From UMGS1851 sp900555605 (GTDB taxonomy: Bacteria > Bacillota > Clostridia > UBA1212 > UBA1255), in NCBI GenBank assembly GCA_902472555.1, contig CABROF010000044.1:1-18415 (forward strand): a DNA stretch of 18,415 nucleotides, read 5' to 3'. The position numbers and the translations under genes were made by a program. The notes beneath the pieces were generated by a model that was given only the letters and a program-made list of their open reading frames with translations, had not been told where the DNA came from and did not search any database. Shown here one piece after another: positions 8,429-15,188 of the stretch. Each line of letters starts with the position of its first letter. The first letter of the stretch is position 1.

Positions 8429-8457
8429 TAGACAATCCGCAGGTATACCTGTATAAT
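8429..8457 (+). promoter_or_regulatory. Promoter for the LysR-type gene with an internal palindromic operator
   Basis: TAGACA (8429-8434), a 17-base spacer and a perfect TATAAT (8452-8457) form a strong sigma-A promoter about 75 bases before the LysR-type start. The spacer contains the perfect 12-bp palindrome CAGGTATACCTG (8440-8451), which abuts the -10 box. A protein bound there would compete with RNA polymerase. Confidence 0.7.
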
Positions 8458-8532
8458 AATACGGCGGAAAGAAATGCTGCGATCCGTTTTTGTAAAATTT
8501 TGATTCATCCGCAGGAGACGAGGGAGATCCGC

Positions 8533-9471
8533 ATGAATATATTACATTTAAAATACGCTGTTGAGGTCGAAAAAGCGCGTTCTATTACAAAGGCTGCAGA
8601 GAATTTATTTATGGGGCAGCCCAATCTCAGCCGGTCAATCAAGGAATTAGAGGAAACGCTGGGCATCACGATTTTTAAAAGGACCTCCAAAGGAATCGTG
8701 CCCACTGCCCAGGGAGAGGAGTTCCTTTCATACGCAAAAGGCATTCTGGCGCAGATCGATGAGATTGAGTCCATGTATCGTCATGACAAAGAGGATAAGC
8801 TGGCGTTCAATATTTCGATTCCCAGAGCAAGCTATATCACGCACGCGTTTACAAAGCTTGTAGCAAATCTGGATTTATCGAAAGAAATCGAATTTAATTA
8901 TAAAGAAACAAACGCCATGCGCGCTATTAATAATATTCTGCAGAGCAATTACAATCTGGGTATTATCCGCTATCAGTCGGTATTTGAGGATTATTTCGCG
9001 GCGATGATGAATGAAAAGGATCTGAAGTGCGAGACGATCTGGGAATTCAACTATCTGGCACTGATGTCGGCGCGCCATCCCTTAGCACAGAAAAAAGAGA
9101 TCACTTATACGGATCTGAGTGCGTATATCGAAATCGCCCACGGAGATCCGTATGTGCCGTCTCTGCCGTTTTCGCAGGTGAAAAAGATGGAACTGTCGGA
9201 TCTGGTCAATAAACGGATTTTTGTATATGAGCGGGGAAGCCAGTTTGATCTGCTGACGGATGTGCCCACGACGTATATTTGGGTTTCTCCCATACCGAAG
9301 GAATTGCTGGACCGCTACGATCTGGTGCAGCGCGTCTGTGTGGGTGCCAACCGGATGTATAAAGATGTTTTGATTTATCGGAATCACTATAAGCTGTCGG
9401 AAATTGATAAAGCTTTTATTGAAGAACTGAAGCGGTGCATCCGTCAGCTTACGGAGGAGCTGCAGTTATAA
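8533..9471 (+). CDS. LysR-type transcriptional regulator
   Basis: The 312-residue product has the usual LysR length. The N-terminal winged helix-turn-helix is clear: MNILHLKYAVEVEKARSITK, then AAENLFMGQPNLSRSIKELE, then GITIFKRTSKGIVPT (residues 1-65). A linker helix and a two-lobed effector-binding domain follow, in which no ligand-specific motif can be named. The ATG at 8533 was chosen over the longer open frame because GAGGGAG precedes it and the helix-turn-helix then starts at the normal place. It is transcribed away from the two-component genes from its own strong promoter and lies just upstream of rex. LysR proteins often control a divergent or adjacent unit, so the hydrogenase cluster or the Bce genes are possible targets; this is inference. 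Confidence 0.93.
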   Translation: MNILHLKYAVEVEKARSITKAAENLFMGQPNLSRSIKELEETLGITIFKRTSKGIVPTAQGEEFLSYAKGILAQIDEIESMYRHDKEDKLAFNISIPRASYITHAFTKLVANLDLSKEIEFNYKETNAMRAINNILQSNYNLGIIRYQSVFEDYFAAMMNEKDLKCETIWEFNYLALMSARHPLAQKKEITYTDLSAYIEIAHGDPYVPSLPFSQVKKMELSDLVNKRIFVYERGSQFDLLTDVPTTYIWVSPIPKELLDRYDLVQRVCVGANRMYKDVLIYRNHYKLSEIDKAFIEELKRCIRQLTEELQL

Positions 9472-9488
9472 TTCCTGCATTCGGTATC

Positions 9489-9518
9489 TATATATCGATA
9501 TAAACATATCGATATATA
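9489..9518. repeat. Perfect 13-bp inverted repeat upstream of rex (operator candidate)
   Basis: Arm TATATATCGATAT (9489-9501) pairs perfectly with 9506-9518 across a 4-base spacer. Each arm is itself nearly symmetric around ATCGAT, so the site holds two ATATCGATAT palindromes 14 bp centre to centre. It lies 17 bases after the LysR-type stop, centred about 60 bases before the expected rex transcription start. There is no T-tract, so it is unlikely to be a terminator. It does not resemble the known Rex consensus (TTGTTAA, 4 bases, TTAACAA). Confidence 0.6.
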
Positions 9519-9548
9519 AGGATTGCATTTCCGTCTGGAGACGCCGTG

Positions 9549-9557
9549 TGCTACAAT
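9549..9557 (+). promoter_or_regulatory. Extended -10 promoter for rex and the hydrogenase cluster
   Basis: TGCTACAAT (TG at 9549-9550, TACAAT at 9552-9557) is a good extended -10 element about 35 bases before the rex start. No convincing -35 lies 16-18 bases upstream, so transcription may rely on the extended -10 or on a regulator bound to the inverted repeat at 9489-9518. Confidence 0.5.
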
Positions 9558-9590
9558 GCAGAAGCAGGGTGAAAGGGAAGGTGTTCTGAT

Positions 9591-10223
9591 TTGGAGCAAG
9601 GATTTTCAAAGCAAACGCTGCAGAGGCTTCCTCTGTATTTGAATTATATGAAATCGCTGCCGGACTGCGGTCCGGAATATATATCGGCAACCATGATTGC
9701 CGACGCACTCAAGCTCAATCACGTTTTGGTGCGCAAAGATTTAGCTTCTTTCAGTACCTCCGGAAAACCGAAGGTCGGTTATGTCAAAACAGATCTGATG
9801 AACGAAATAGAACGCTATCTCGGGTATGACGATGCGCACGATGCAGTGATCGTAGGCGCGGGAAAGCTGGGAAAAGCGCTGCTTGCCTATGAGGGCTTTC
9901 AGAAATATGGTCTGAATATTGTGGCTGCATTTGACCGGGATGCAGAGGCAGCCGCGGGGAGTGGTTTAGAAAGTAAGATTTTCCCCATGGAGCGGCTGCA
10001 GGAGCTTTGCGGCCGGATGAATATCCGGATCGGGATTATCACCGTGCCCTATGAGCAGGCGCAGCAGGTCTGCAATCTGCTGATTGAGAGCGGGATTCTG
10101 GCGGTTTGGAACTTTGCGCCGATCCATCTGATTGTGCCGGAGGGGATTCTGGTTCAGAATGAAAATATGGCTTCTTCCCTTGCGCTGCTGTCTAAGCATC
10201 TGACAGAAAAGCTGCGGGAATAA
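9591..10223 (+). CDS. rex: Redox-sensing transcriptional repressor Rex
   Basis: Rex represses fermentation and respiration genes when NADH is low and leaves DNA when NADH binds. The 210-residue product matches the family length. It has an N-terminal winged helix (residues 5-60: KQTLQRLPLYLNYMKSLP, then ISATMIADAL and VRKDLASF) and a Rossmann NAD-binding domain with VGAGKLGKAL (Gly89, Gly91, Gly94). The C-terminal helix that swaps between subunits is present (ENMASSLALLSKHL). The start is TTG at 9591-9593 behind GGGAAGG; no ATG is in a suitable position. It is the first gene of a run of hydrogenase-related genes without a terminator between them, so redox control of that run, possibly including autoregulation, is likely. 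Confidence 0.95.
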   Translation: MEQGFSKQTLQRLPLYLNYMKSLPDCGPEYISATMIADALKLNHVLVRKDLASFSTSGKPKVGYVKTDLMNEIERYLGYDDAHDAVIVGAGKLGKALLAYEGFQKYGLNIVAAFDRDAEAAAGSGLESKIFPMERLQELCGRMNIRIGIITVPYEQAQQVCNLLIESGILAVWNFAPIHLIVPEGILVQNENMASSLALLSKHLTEKLRE

Positions 10224-10272
10224 AACGACTAAAATTTGCGGACCTGCAAGAATGAAAGGATTGGTTATAGGT

Positions 10273-10512
10273 ATGAAAGTAACGATTTGTATCGGCAGCT
10301 CCTGCCATCTAAAAGGATCCCGGCAGGTGGTTGAACAGCTGAAGGAATTGGTGAAGACACATCATTTAGAAGATCGGGTAGAGCTTGGGGGCACCTTCTG
10401 TATGGGAAAATGCACACAAGGCGTATGCGTTACAGTTGACGAAGAGTTGTTTTCTCTCAGCCCGGAAACAACTGCAGCCTTTTTTGAAACGGAAATTATG
10501 AAACGTCTGTAA
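10273..10512 (+). CDS. Thioredoxin-like [2Fe-2S] ferredoxin domain protein
   Basis: This 79-residue protein consists of a single thioredoxin-like [2Fe-2S] domain, as found at the end of NuoE/HndA-type electron-transfer subunits. Four cysteines sit in the family pattern: CIGSSC (Cys6 and Cys11) and CMGKC (Cys43 and Cys47). Cys52 is extra. The ATG at 10273 is preferred to one seven codons upstream, because MKVTICIGSSC matches how such proteins begin and an AAAGGA lies before it, although 12 bases is a long spacing. It lies 49 bases after rex and before the sensory hydrogenase. It probably passes electrons to or from the Fe-S clusters of the neighbouring hydrogenase homologues. Confidence 0.88.
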   Translation: MKVTICIGSSCHLKGSRQVVEQLKELVKTHHLEDRVELGGTFCMGKCTQGVCVTVDEELFSLSPETTAAFFETEIMKRL

Positions 10513-10524
10513 TACATAAAGCGG

Positions 10525-10558
10525 CTGCCGCGGTTTTTAAACGCCGGAAGGGCGGCAG
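10525..10558 (+). other. Intercistronic hairpin without T-tract
   Basis: CTGCCGC (10525-10531) pairs with GCGGCAG (10552-10558). The 20-base loop includes a weaker GTTTTTAAAC fold. No T-run follows, so it is unlikely to stop transcription. It may stabilise or process the message between the small ferredoxin gene and the hydrogenase homologue. Confidence 0.4.
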
Positions 10559-10583
10559 ACCGAGGCAGAAGGAGAGCATAAAT

Positions 10584-12263
10584 ATGACCGAATATTTGAA
10601 ACTGAAAAAATCAAACTGCAAAAACTGTTATAAATGTATCCGGCACTGTCCTGTAAAGTCCATCCGTTTTGCGGGAAATCAGGCGCATATCGTCGGAAAA
10701 GAATGTATTTTGTGCGGACAGTGCTTTGTGGTATGTCCGCAGAACGCAAAAGAAATCCGCAGCGATACGGAGACCGCCAAGGCGCTGATCGCGGAAAACG
10801 AAATGGTGATTGCCAGCGTAGCGCCGTCTTTTGTTGCAAATTATGACGGTATCGGAATTGCCGCTATGGAAGAGGCACTGAAGCAGCTGGGTTTTTTTGC
10901 GGCAGAAGAAACCGCCATAGGCGCGACCATTGTGAAAAAGCAATATGAGGATCTTGTGAGAGAGGGACAAAAGCACGTTCTTATATCGTCCTGCTGCCAT
11001 TCCGTAAATTTACTGATTGAGAAATATTATCCGGAGGCGCTGCCATATCTGGCAAAGGTTGTAACGCCTATGCAGGCCCACTGCCTCAGCATTAAGGAAC
11101 GGTATCCGTATGCAAAAACCGTGTTTATCGGGCCATGCATTTCCAAAAAGGCAGAGGCGGAATTGTATGGGGGCGCCGTGGACTGTGTCCTGACCTTTGA
11201 GGAGCTTTCACAATGGTTCACGGAGGCGCAGATTACGCTAAAACCTTCAGAAGAGCCAAAGCGGCAGGAGAGCAGAGCACGCTTTTTCCCGACGTCCGGC
11301 GGTATTCTGAAAACCATGCATTGCGACAGTCCGGAATATGCATATCTTACAGTGGACGGTACGGACAACTGCATCAGCGCGCTGGAGGATATCATATCCG
11401 GAAAATTAGATAAATGCTTTATTGAAATGTCCGCCTGCAGCGGAAGCTGTGTGGGGGGACCTGTAATGGACCGCGGACATCGGACGCCTGTCCGCGATTA
11501 TTTAGCGGTCAGCCGGTATGCAGGCGATCGGGATTTTACCGTAAAAATGCCGGCAGCAGAGAAATTGCACAGAGAACATGCTTTTATTGGTGTGGACCGT
11601 GTGCGGCCCGGGACGAGTGCGATCGAAGAGGTTCTGCGGAAAATGGGAAAAACAAAACCGGAGGATGAACTGAACTGCGGTACCTGCGGCTATAATACCT
11701 GCCGGGAAAAGGCTGCGGCAGTGATACAGGGAAAAGCGGATCTGTCTATGTGCCTGCCGTTTTTGAAGGAAAAGGCGGAGTCCTTTTCTGATAATATTAT
11801 CCGAAATACACCGAACGGGATTATTGTGCTTAATGAGTCTCTCGAAGTGCAGCAGATCAACGAGGCGGCACGCAGAATCATGAATATTCGCAGCGCCGGC
11901 GACGTATTAGGCGAGCCGGTGATCCGGATTTTAGATCCCAAAGCATTTCTGGAGGTTATGCAGAGCGGCAGAAGTATACGGGATGAGCGCGTTTATCTTG
12001 CGGAATACAAACGGTATGTGGAGCAAAGCGTATTGTATGACAGAGAATTTCATATTGTAATGTGTATTATGCGTGATGTTACAGAAGAGGAGGCACAGCG
12101 GGAAAAGAAAGAAACGCTCAGCCGCCAGACGATTGAAATTACGGATAAAGTAGTAGAGAAACAGATGCGCGTGGTTCAGGAGATCGCCTCCCTGCTCGGC
12201 GAAACCACGGCAGAAACGAAAATTGCGCTGTCAAAGCTGAAGGAGTCGCTTGCCGATGAATGA
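10584..12263 (+). CDS. Sensory-type [FeFe]-hydrogenase homologue with PAS domain
   Basis: The 559-residue product has, in order: two [4Fe-4S] ferredoxin motifs (Cys12/15/18/22 and Cys41/44/47/51); an H-cluster domain (about 75-330) with L1 SSCCHS (Cys137, Cys138), L2 GPCISKK (Cys185) and L3 ACSGSCVGG (Cys285, Cys289); a small CGTCGYNTC Fe-S motif (Cys365/368/373, Cys390); a PAS domain (about 402-500); and a helical tail to 559. Catalytic enzymes usually read TSCCP, MPCxxKKxE and a Gly-rich L3, so all three motifs are divergent, as in the sensory hydrogenases called HydS or group C. With no transmitter domain of its own, it probably signals through the phosphatase encoded next, whose start it overlaps by 8 bases. 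An AAGGAG ribosome binding site precedes the ATG. H2 or redox sensing is inferred. Confidence 0.88.
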   Translation: MTEYLKLKKSNCKNCYKCIRHCPVKSIRFAGNQAHIVGKECILCGQCFVVCPQNAKEIRSDTETAKALIAENEMVIASVAPSFVANYDGIGIAAMEEALKQLGFFAAEETAIGATIVKKQYEDLVREGQKHVLISSCCHSVNLLIEKYYPEALPYLAKVVTPMQAHCLSIKERYPYAKTVFIGPCISKKAEAELYGGAVDCVLTFEELSQWFTEAQITLKPSEEPKRQESRARFFPTSGGILKTMHCDSPEYAYLTVDGTDNCISALEDIISGKLDKCFIEMSACSGSCVGGPVMDRGHRTPVRDYLAVSRYAGDRDFTVKMPAAEKLHREHAFIGVDRVRPGTSAIEEVLRKMGKTKPEDELNCGTCGYNTCREKAAAVIQGKADLSMCLPFLKEKAESFSDNIIRNTPNGIIVLNESLEVQQINEAARRIMNIRSAGDVLGEPVIRILDPKAFLEVMQSGRSIRDERVYLAEYKRYVEQSVLYDREFHIVMCIMRDVTEEEAQREKKETLSRQTIEITDKVVEKQMRVVQEIASLLGETTAETKIALSKLKESLADE

Positions 12264-13428
12264 TCTTTGCACGGAAATCGGCTGGCGAAGCCTGAATAAA
12301 CACGGCGAAGAGCTGTGCGGAGACCATGTGGAGATTGTGGAACAGGGAGAATCCTCTACAGTGGCGGTTTTGGCAGATGGGCTCGGGAGCGGTGTAAAGG
12401 CCTGCATTTTATCAACGCTGACGGCAAAAATTATATCTACGATGATGGCGCAGTCCATGTCTGTAGAAGAATGCGTTTCTACTGTTGCCGCGACATTGCC
12501 GGTATGTGCGGAACGCAGCATTGCATATTCCACCTTTACGATTCTTCGGATCGTGGACGGAAAAGAAGCGGAGATCATTCAATATGATAATCCCCACGTG
12601 ATATTGCTGCGGGACGGAAAGCATGTGGAATTCCCGAAAACCGAGCTGCACATCGGAGGCAAAAAGATATATCAGTCGCGGGTTATTATTTGTGAAAATG
12701 ATGTTTTTATCGCCATGAGCGACGGCGCGATTCATGCCGGCGTGGGAATGACGCTGAATTTCGGCTGGCAGCGCGAGGATATCATCCGATATATGGAGGA
12801 TTTCTACGATGCAAGCTATACAGCGAAAACCCTGAGCACCATTTTACTGGATGAATGCAACCGGCTTTACGGGATGGAGCCGGGGGACGATACGACGGTC
12901 TGTACGGTCAGAATCCGCAGACGGGTGCCCATGAACCTTATGATTGGTCCTCCGGCAGATCCGCAGGATGTGTCTAAGATGATGTCCCTTTTTTTCTCCA
13001 AAGAGGGAAAGCATATTGTCTGCGGCGGCACCACTTCCACGCTGGCGGCGGATTTTCTGAAGAAACCGCTGTGCCCGGAGCTTGATTTCTGGGATCCCGA
13101 AATCCCGCCGACTGCAAAGATTGAAGGGGTGGACCTGGTAACCGAGGGCGTGATCACCATTAACCGCGTTTTGTCATATGCGCAGGATTATCTGCGGGAT
13201 AATACGTGCTACGGACAATGGAGCTGCAAACGCGACGGCGCCTCTTTGATTTCACAGCTGCTGTTTGAGGAAGCCACTGATATTAATTTCTATGTCGGCA
13301 AAGCGGTAAATCCGGCCCATCAGAACCCGAATCTGCCCATTAATTTCAGTATTAAAATGCGGCTCGTAGATGAATTGGCACAGTGTCTGAAACAGATGGG
13401 AAAGCGCATCAAAGTCAGCTATTTTTAG
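12256..13428 (+). CDS. PP2C/SpoIIE-type serine phosphatase with uncharacterised C-terminal domain
   Basis: The first ~220 residues of this 390-residue protein form a metal-dependent PP2C/SpoIIE phosphatase domain. The metal-binding acidic residues are visible in GDHVEI (Asp23), LADGLGSG (Asp41), MSDGAI (Asp156) and GDDTTV (Asp211/212). Residues 222-390 form a second region with a GGTTS motif that I cannot assign; it has no membrane segment or obvious DNA-binding motif. The ATG at 12256 is preferred to a TTG at 12250 because AGGAG sits 10 bases before it. The ATGAATGA overlap with the hydrogenase gene indicates coupled translation. It is probably the output of the H-cluster sensor, dephosphorylating an unknown protein; no kinase or anti-sigma partner is encoded in the window. 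Confidence 0.85.
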   Translation: MNDLCTEIGWRSLNKHGEELCGDHVEIVEQGESSTVAVLADGLGSGVKACILSTLTAKIISTMMAQSMSVEECVSTVAATLPVCAERSIAYSTFTILRIVDGKEAEIIQYDNPHVILLRDGKHVEFPKTELHIGGKKIYQSRVIICENDVFIAMSDGAIHAGVGMTLNFGWQREDIIRYMEDFYDASYTAKTLSTILLDECNRLYGMEPGDDTTVCTVRIRRRVPMNLMIGPPADPQDVSKMMSLFFSKEGKHIVCGGTTSTLAADFLKKPLCPELDFWDPEIPPTAKIEGVDLVTEGVITINRVLSYAQDYLRDNTCYGQWSCKRDGASLISQLLFEEATDINFYVGKAVNPAHQNPNLPINFSIKMRLVDELAQCLKQMGKRIKVSYF

Positions 13429-13442
13429 GAGGCGGCGAAAAA

Positions 13443-13784
13443 ATGAGCGATCATATTCGTAAGTTCGATACAAAAGTACAGTATTTGAAATATAAGGTTC
13501 TGCGGGAGGTTGCAAAACAGGCGTTTGCTGGAGAGCTGACAGAGCATTTGTATGAGATTCCCCGGGTGATCGTACCCGGGCCGGAGCCGACCATGCGCTG
13601 CTGTATTTATAAAGAACGCGCCATTGTGGAGGAACGGATCAAGCTTGCCATGGGAGGAGACAAAAGCAATCCGAATGTGATTGAGGTGATTGACATTGCC
13701 TGTGACGAGTGTCCCATGGGCGGATATGAGGTAACGGATGCCTGCCGCGGAGGAGGTCTGCCGGAGAGGTGCGATTACCTTTGA
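13443..13784 (+). CDS. [FeFe]-hydrogenase homologue, 5' part of a frameshifted gene
   Basis: This is the N-terminal piece (113 residues) of a second hydrogenase homologue, with a GGAGG site at the right distance. It contains RCCIYKERAIVEERIKLA and IIDIACDECP-like sequence (VIDIACDECPMGG), which I associate with the N-terminus of the monomeric group B [FeFe] hydrogenases of Clostridia. After VTDACRG the frame runs into unrelated sequence and stops at 13782-13784. In relatives this point continues with a Cys-rich motif and then an EVCPxGAITF stretch; that sequence resumes in another frame in the overlapping open frame. The piece alone lacks ferredoxin clusters and the H-cluster. A sequencing error is possible, but the missing length looks like about 20 bases. 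Confidence 0.7.
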   Translation: MSDHIRKFDTKVQYLKYKVLREVAKQAFAGELTEHLYEIPRVIVPGPEPTMRCCIYKERAIVEERIKLAMGGDKSNPNVIEVIDIACDECPMGGYEVTDACRGGGLPERCDYL

Positions 13785-14859
13785 TCATCATCAAAAGGCG
13801 CATATTGATAAATCGAAATGTGTAGAATGCGGGAAATGCGCCGGCGTCTGCCCATACAGCGCCATTGTCAACCACAAGCGGCCCTGTGAGAATGCGTGTA
13901 AAATTAAGGCGATCTCCATGAGCGATTCAAAGGCTGCTTCCATTGACAATCAGAAATGCATTTCCTGCGGCGCGTGCGTATACCAATGCCCGTTTGGCGC
14001 GATTATGGATAAATCTTTTATTTTGGATGTGATCCGTTTTCTTCGGGAAAGTGCGGCCGGGGTGAATTACAAATTGTATGCAGTGGTTGCACCGTCTATT
14101 TCCAGCCAGTTCAGCTATGCAAAGCTGGGCCAGGTGATCAGCGGCATAAAAGCATTGGGATTTTTTCACGTTGTAGAGGCAGCCCTGGGCGCGGATATGG
14201 TGGCCTATGCCGAATCTGAGGAGCTGGCGGAAAAAGGCTTTGTGATGAGTTCCTGCTGTCCGTCCTTTGTAGATTATGTGCACAAAGCGTTTCCTGATCT
14301 TGCGGGTGCGGTTTCGTCGAATTTATCACCTGCGGCAACGATTGCGAAATACATAAAATCCACCTCGCCGGATGCAAAAATCGTATTTATCGGGCCTTGT
14401 ACCTCAAAGAAAATGGAATTCCAGCAGGAACGCGTTCGTCCTTATATCGACAGTGTCATAACCTTTGAAGAGCTGCAGGCGCTGTTCGACGGTAAAGGCA
14501 TTGATATCACTGGCTTAGAAGAAGATGTATTGGATAATGCTTCCTATTACGGCAGAATTTTTGCCAGAAGCGGAGGCCTGACCGATGCGGTGCGCCAGGG
14601 GCTTGCAGAGCATGGAATCAACGATTTCGTATTTCAGCCCGTTACCTGCGACGGCATCGATGCCTGCCGGATGGCGCTGCTGCGTGCATCCAAAAAGGTG
14701 CTGGATGGTAATTTTATTGAGGGAATGGCCTGCACGGGGGGGTGTATCGGCGGCGCCGGCTGTCTGACCCATGGAGAGAAGAACAAAAGTGATGTGGATC
14801 GCTACGGCAGAGAGGCATACGAAAAGACGATTACAGATGCCATCAGTGTACTGGAATGA
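13738..14859 (+). CDS. [FeFe]-hydrogenase homologue (group B-like), 3' part of a frameshifted gene
   Basis: The 373 residues start with an interrupted Fe-S motif (EEVCRRGAITF). Two [4Fe-4S] motifs follow (Cys28/31/34/38 and Cys74/77/80/84), with CENAC (50 and 54) between them, then an H-cluster domain: L1 SSCCPSF (Cys173, Cys174), L2 GPCTSKK (Cys221), L3 MACTGGCIGG (Cys332, Cys336). The H-cluster ligands are all in place, so this part could bind an H-cluster if made. An ATG at 13738 with GAGG six bases before it could allow independent initiation 47 bases inside the upstream piece. Otherwise the gene is broken. It ends the cluster and is followed by a terminator. Maturation genes (hydE, hydF, hydG) are not in the window. 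Confidence 0.82.
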   Translation: MPAAEEVCRRGAITFDHHQKAHIDKSKCVECGKCAGVCPYSAIVNHKRPCENACKIKAISMSDSKAASIDNQKCISCGACVYQCPFGAIMDKSFILDVIRFLRESAAGVNYKLYAVVAPSISSQFSYAKLGQVISGIKALGFFHVVEAALGADMVAYAESEELAEKGFVMSSCCPSFVDYVHKAFPDLAGAVSSNLSPAATIAKYIKSTSPDAKIVFIGPCTSKKMEFQQERVRPYIDSVITFEELQALFDGKGIDITGLEEDVLDNASYYGRIFARSGGLTDAVRQGLAEHGINDFVFQPVTCDGIDACRMALLRASKKVLDGNFIEGMACTGGCIGGAGCLTHGEKNKSDVDRYGREAYEKTITDAISVLE

Positions 14860-14915
14860 GAAGAAAAAGCTGCTGCAGATCCCTTTGATTTATTGTTCGA
14901 GTTAATTCGTATTTG

Positions 14916-14933
14916 TTTGAAATAATTTTCAAA
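14916..14933. repeat. Small inverted repeat between short direct repeats
   Basis: TTTGAAA (14916-14922) and TTTCAAA (14927-14933) form a 7-bp inverted repeat with a TAAT loop. The direct repeat AATTCGTAT occurs on either side (14904-14912 and 14932-14940), 28 bp apart. It lies between the hydrogenase stop and its terminator. No function can be assigned. Confidence 0.35.
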
Positions 14934-14940
14934 TTCGTAT

Positions 14941-14998
14941 GGAGGCTGTTCAATTTTGCCAATTATATGTGCAAAAGGACAGCCTCCTTTCGGTCTTG
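14941..14998 (+). terminator. Intrinsic terminator of the rex-hydrogenase cluster
   Basis: GGAGGCTGT (14941-14949) pairs with ACAGCCTCC (14979-14987), and inside it TTTTGC (14954-14959) pairs with GCAAAA (14971-14976). The hairpin is followed by TTTCGGTCTTG. It is the only good terminator seen between rex and the Fic gene. Confidence 0.75.
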
Positions 14999-15043
14999 TT
15001 CTGCACGGGCGCCCTAAAATGTTCCATTATTGCATATTACGAC

Positions 15044-15087
15044 CGATTAACTGCACAATTAAATTGATTATAATATGCAGTTAACCG
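15044..15087 (+). promoter_or_regulatory. Upstream promoter for fic flanked by inverted-repeat half-sites
   Basis: CGATTAACTGCA (15044-15055) and TGCAGTTAACCG (15076-15087) are inverted copies with one mismatch. A possible promoter lies between and under them: TTAACT (15047-15052), a 16-base spacer, and a perfect TATAAT (15069-15074). One arm covers the -35 and the other the expected start point, 32 bp apart (about three turns), an arrangement suited to repression by a dimeric or paired regulator. Confidence 0.5.
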
Positions 15088-15115
15088 ATTTTTACGTAGC
15101 TTTCATAAGAATCAA

Positions 15116-15144
15116 TTGAACATGTACTCATAATGTGGTAAACT
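15116..15144 (+). promoter_or_regulatory. Proximal promoter for fic
   Basis: TTGAAC (15116-15121), a 17-base spacer and TAAACT (15139-15144), with TGG just before the -10 as an extended element, lie about 45 bases before the fic start. The -10 box is also one arm of a 6-bp inverted repeat (TAAACT 15139-15144, AGTTTA 15160-15165). Confidence 0.5.
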
Positions 15145-15188
15145 ACTGAGCAAGCTGTGAGTTTATCATTTTACAAGGGAGATGCGGT

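Noticed and set aside
9489..9518. Inverted repeat read as a terminator for the LysR-type gene
   Set aside because: The stem is almost all A/T and no T-run follows on the plus strand, so an operator is more likely.
9489..9518. Inverted repeat read as a Rex autoregulatory site
   Set aside because: It lacks the TTGTTAA and TTAACAA half-sites known for Rex; no good Rex consensus was found anywhere in the window by eye.
14904..14940. Direct repeats AATTCGTAT as an attachment site or insertion footprint
   Set aside because: Only 9 bp long, with 19 bp between them and no recombinase or transposase gene in the window.
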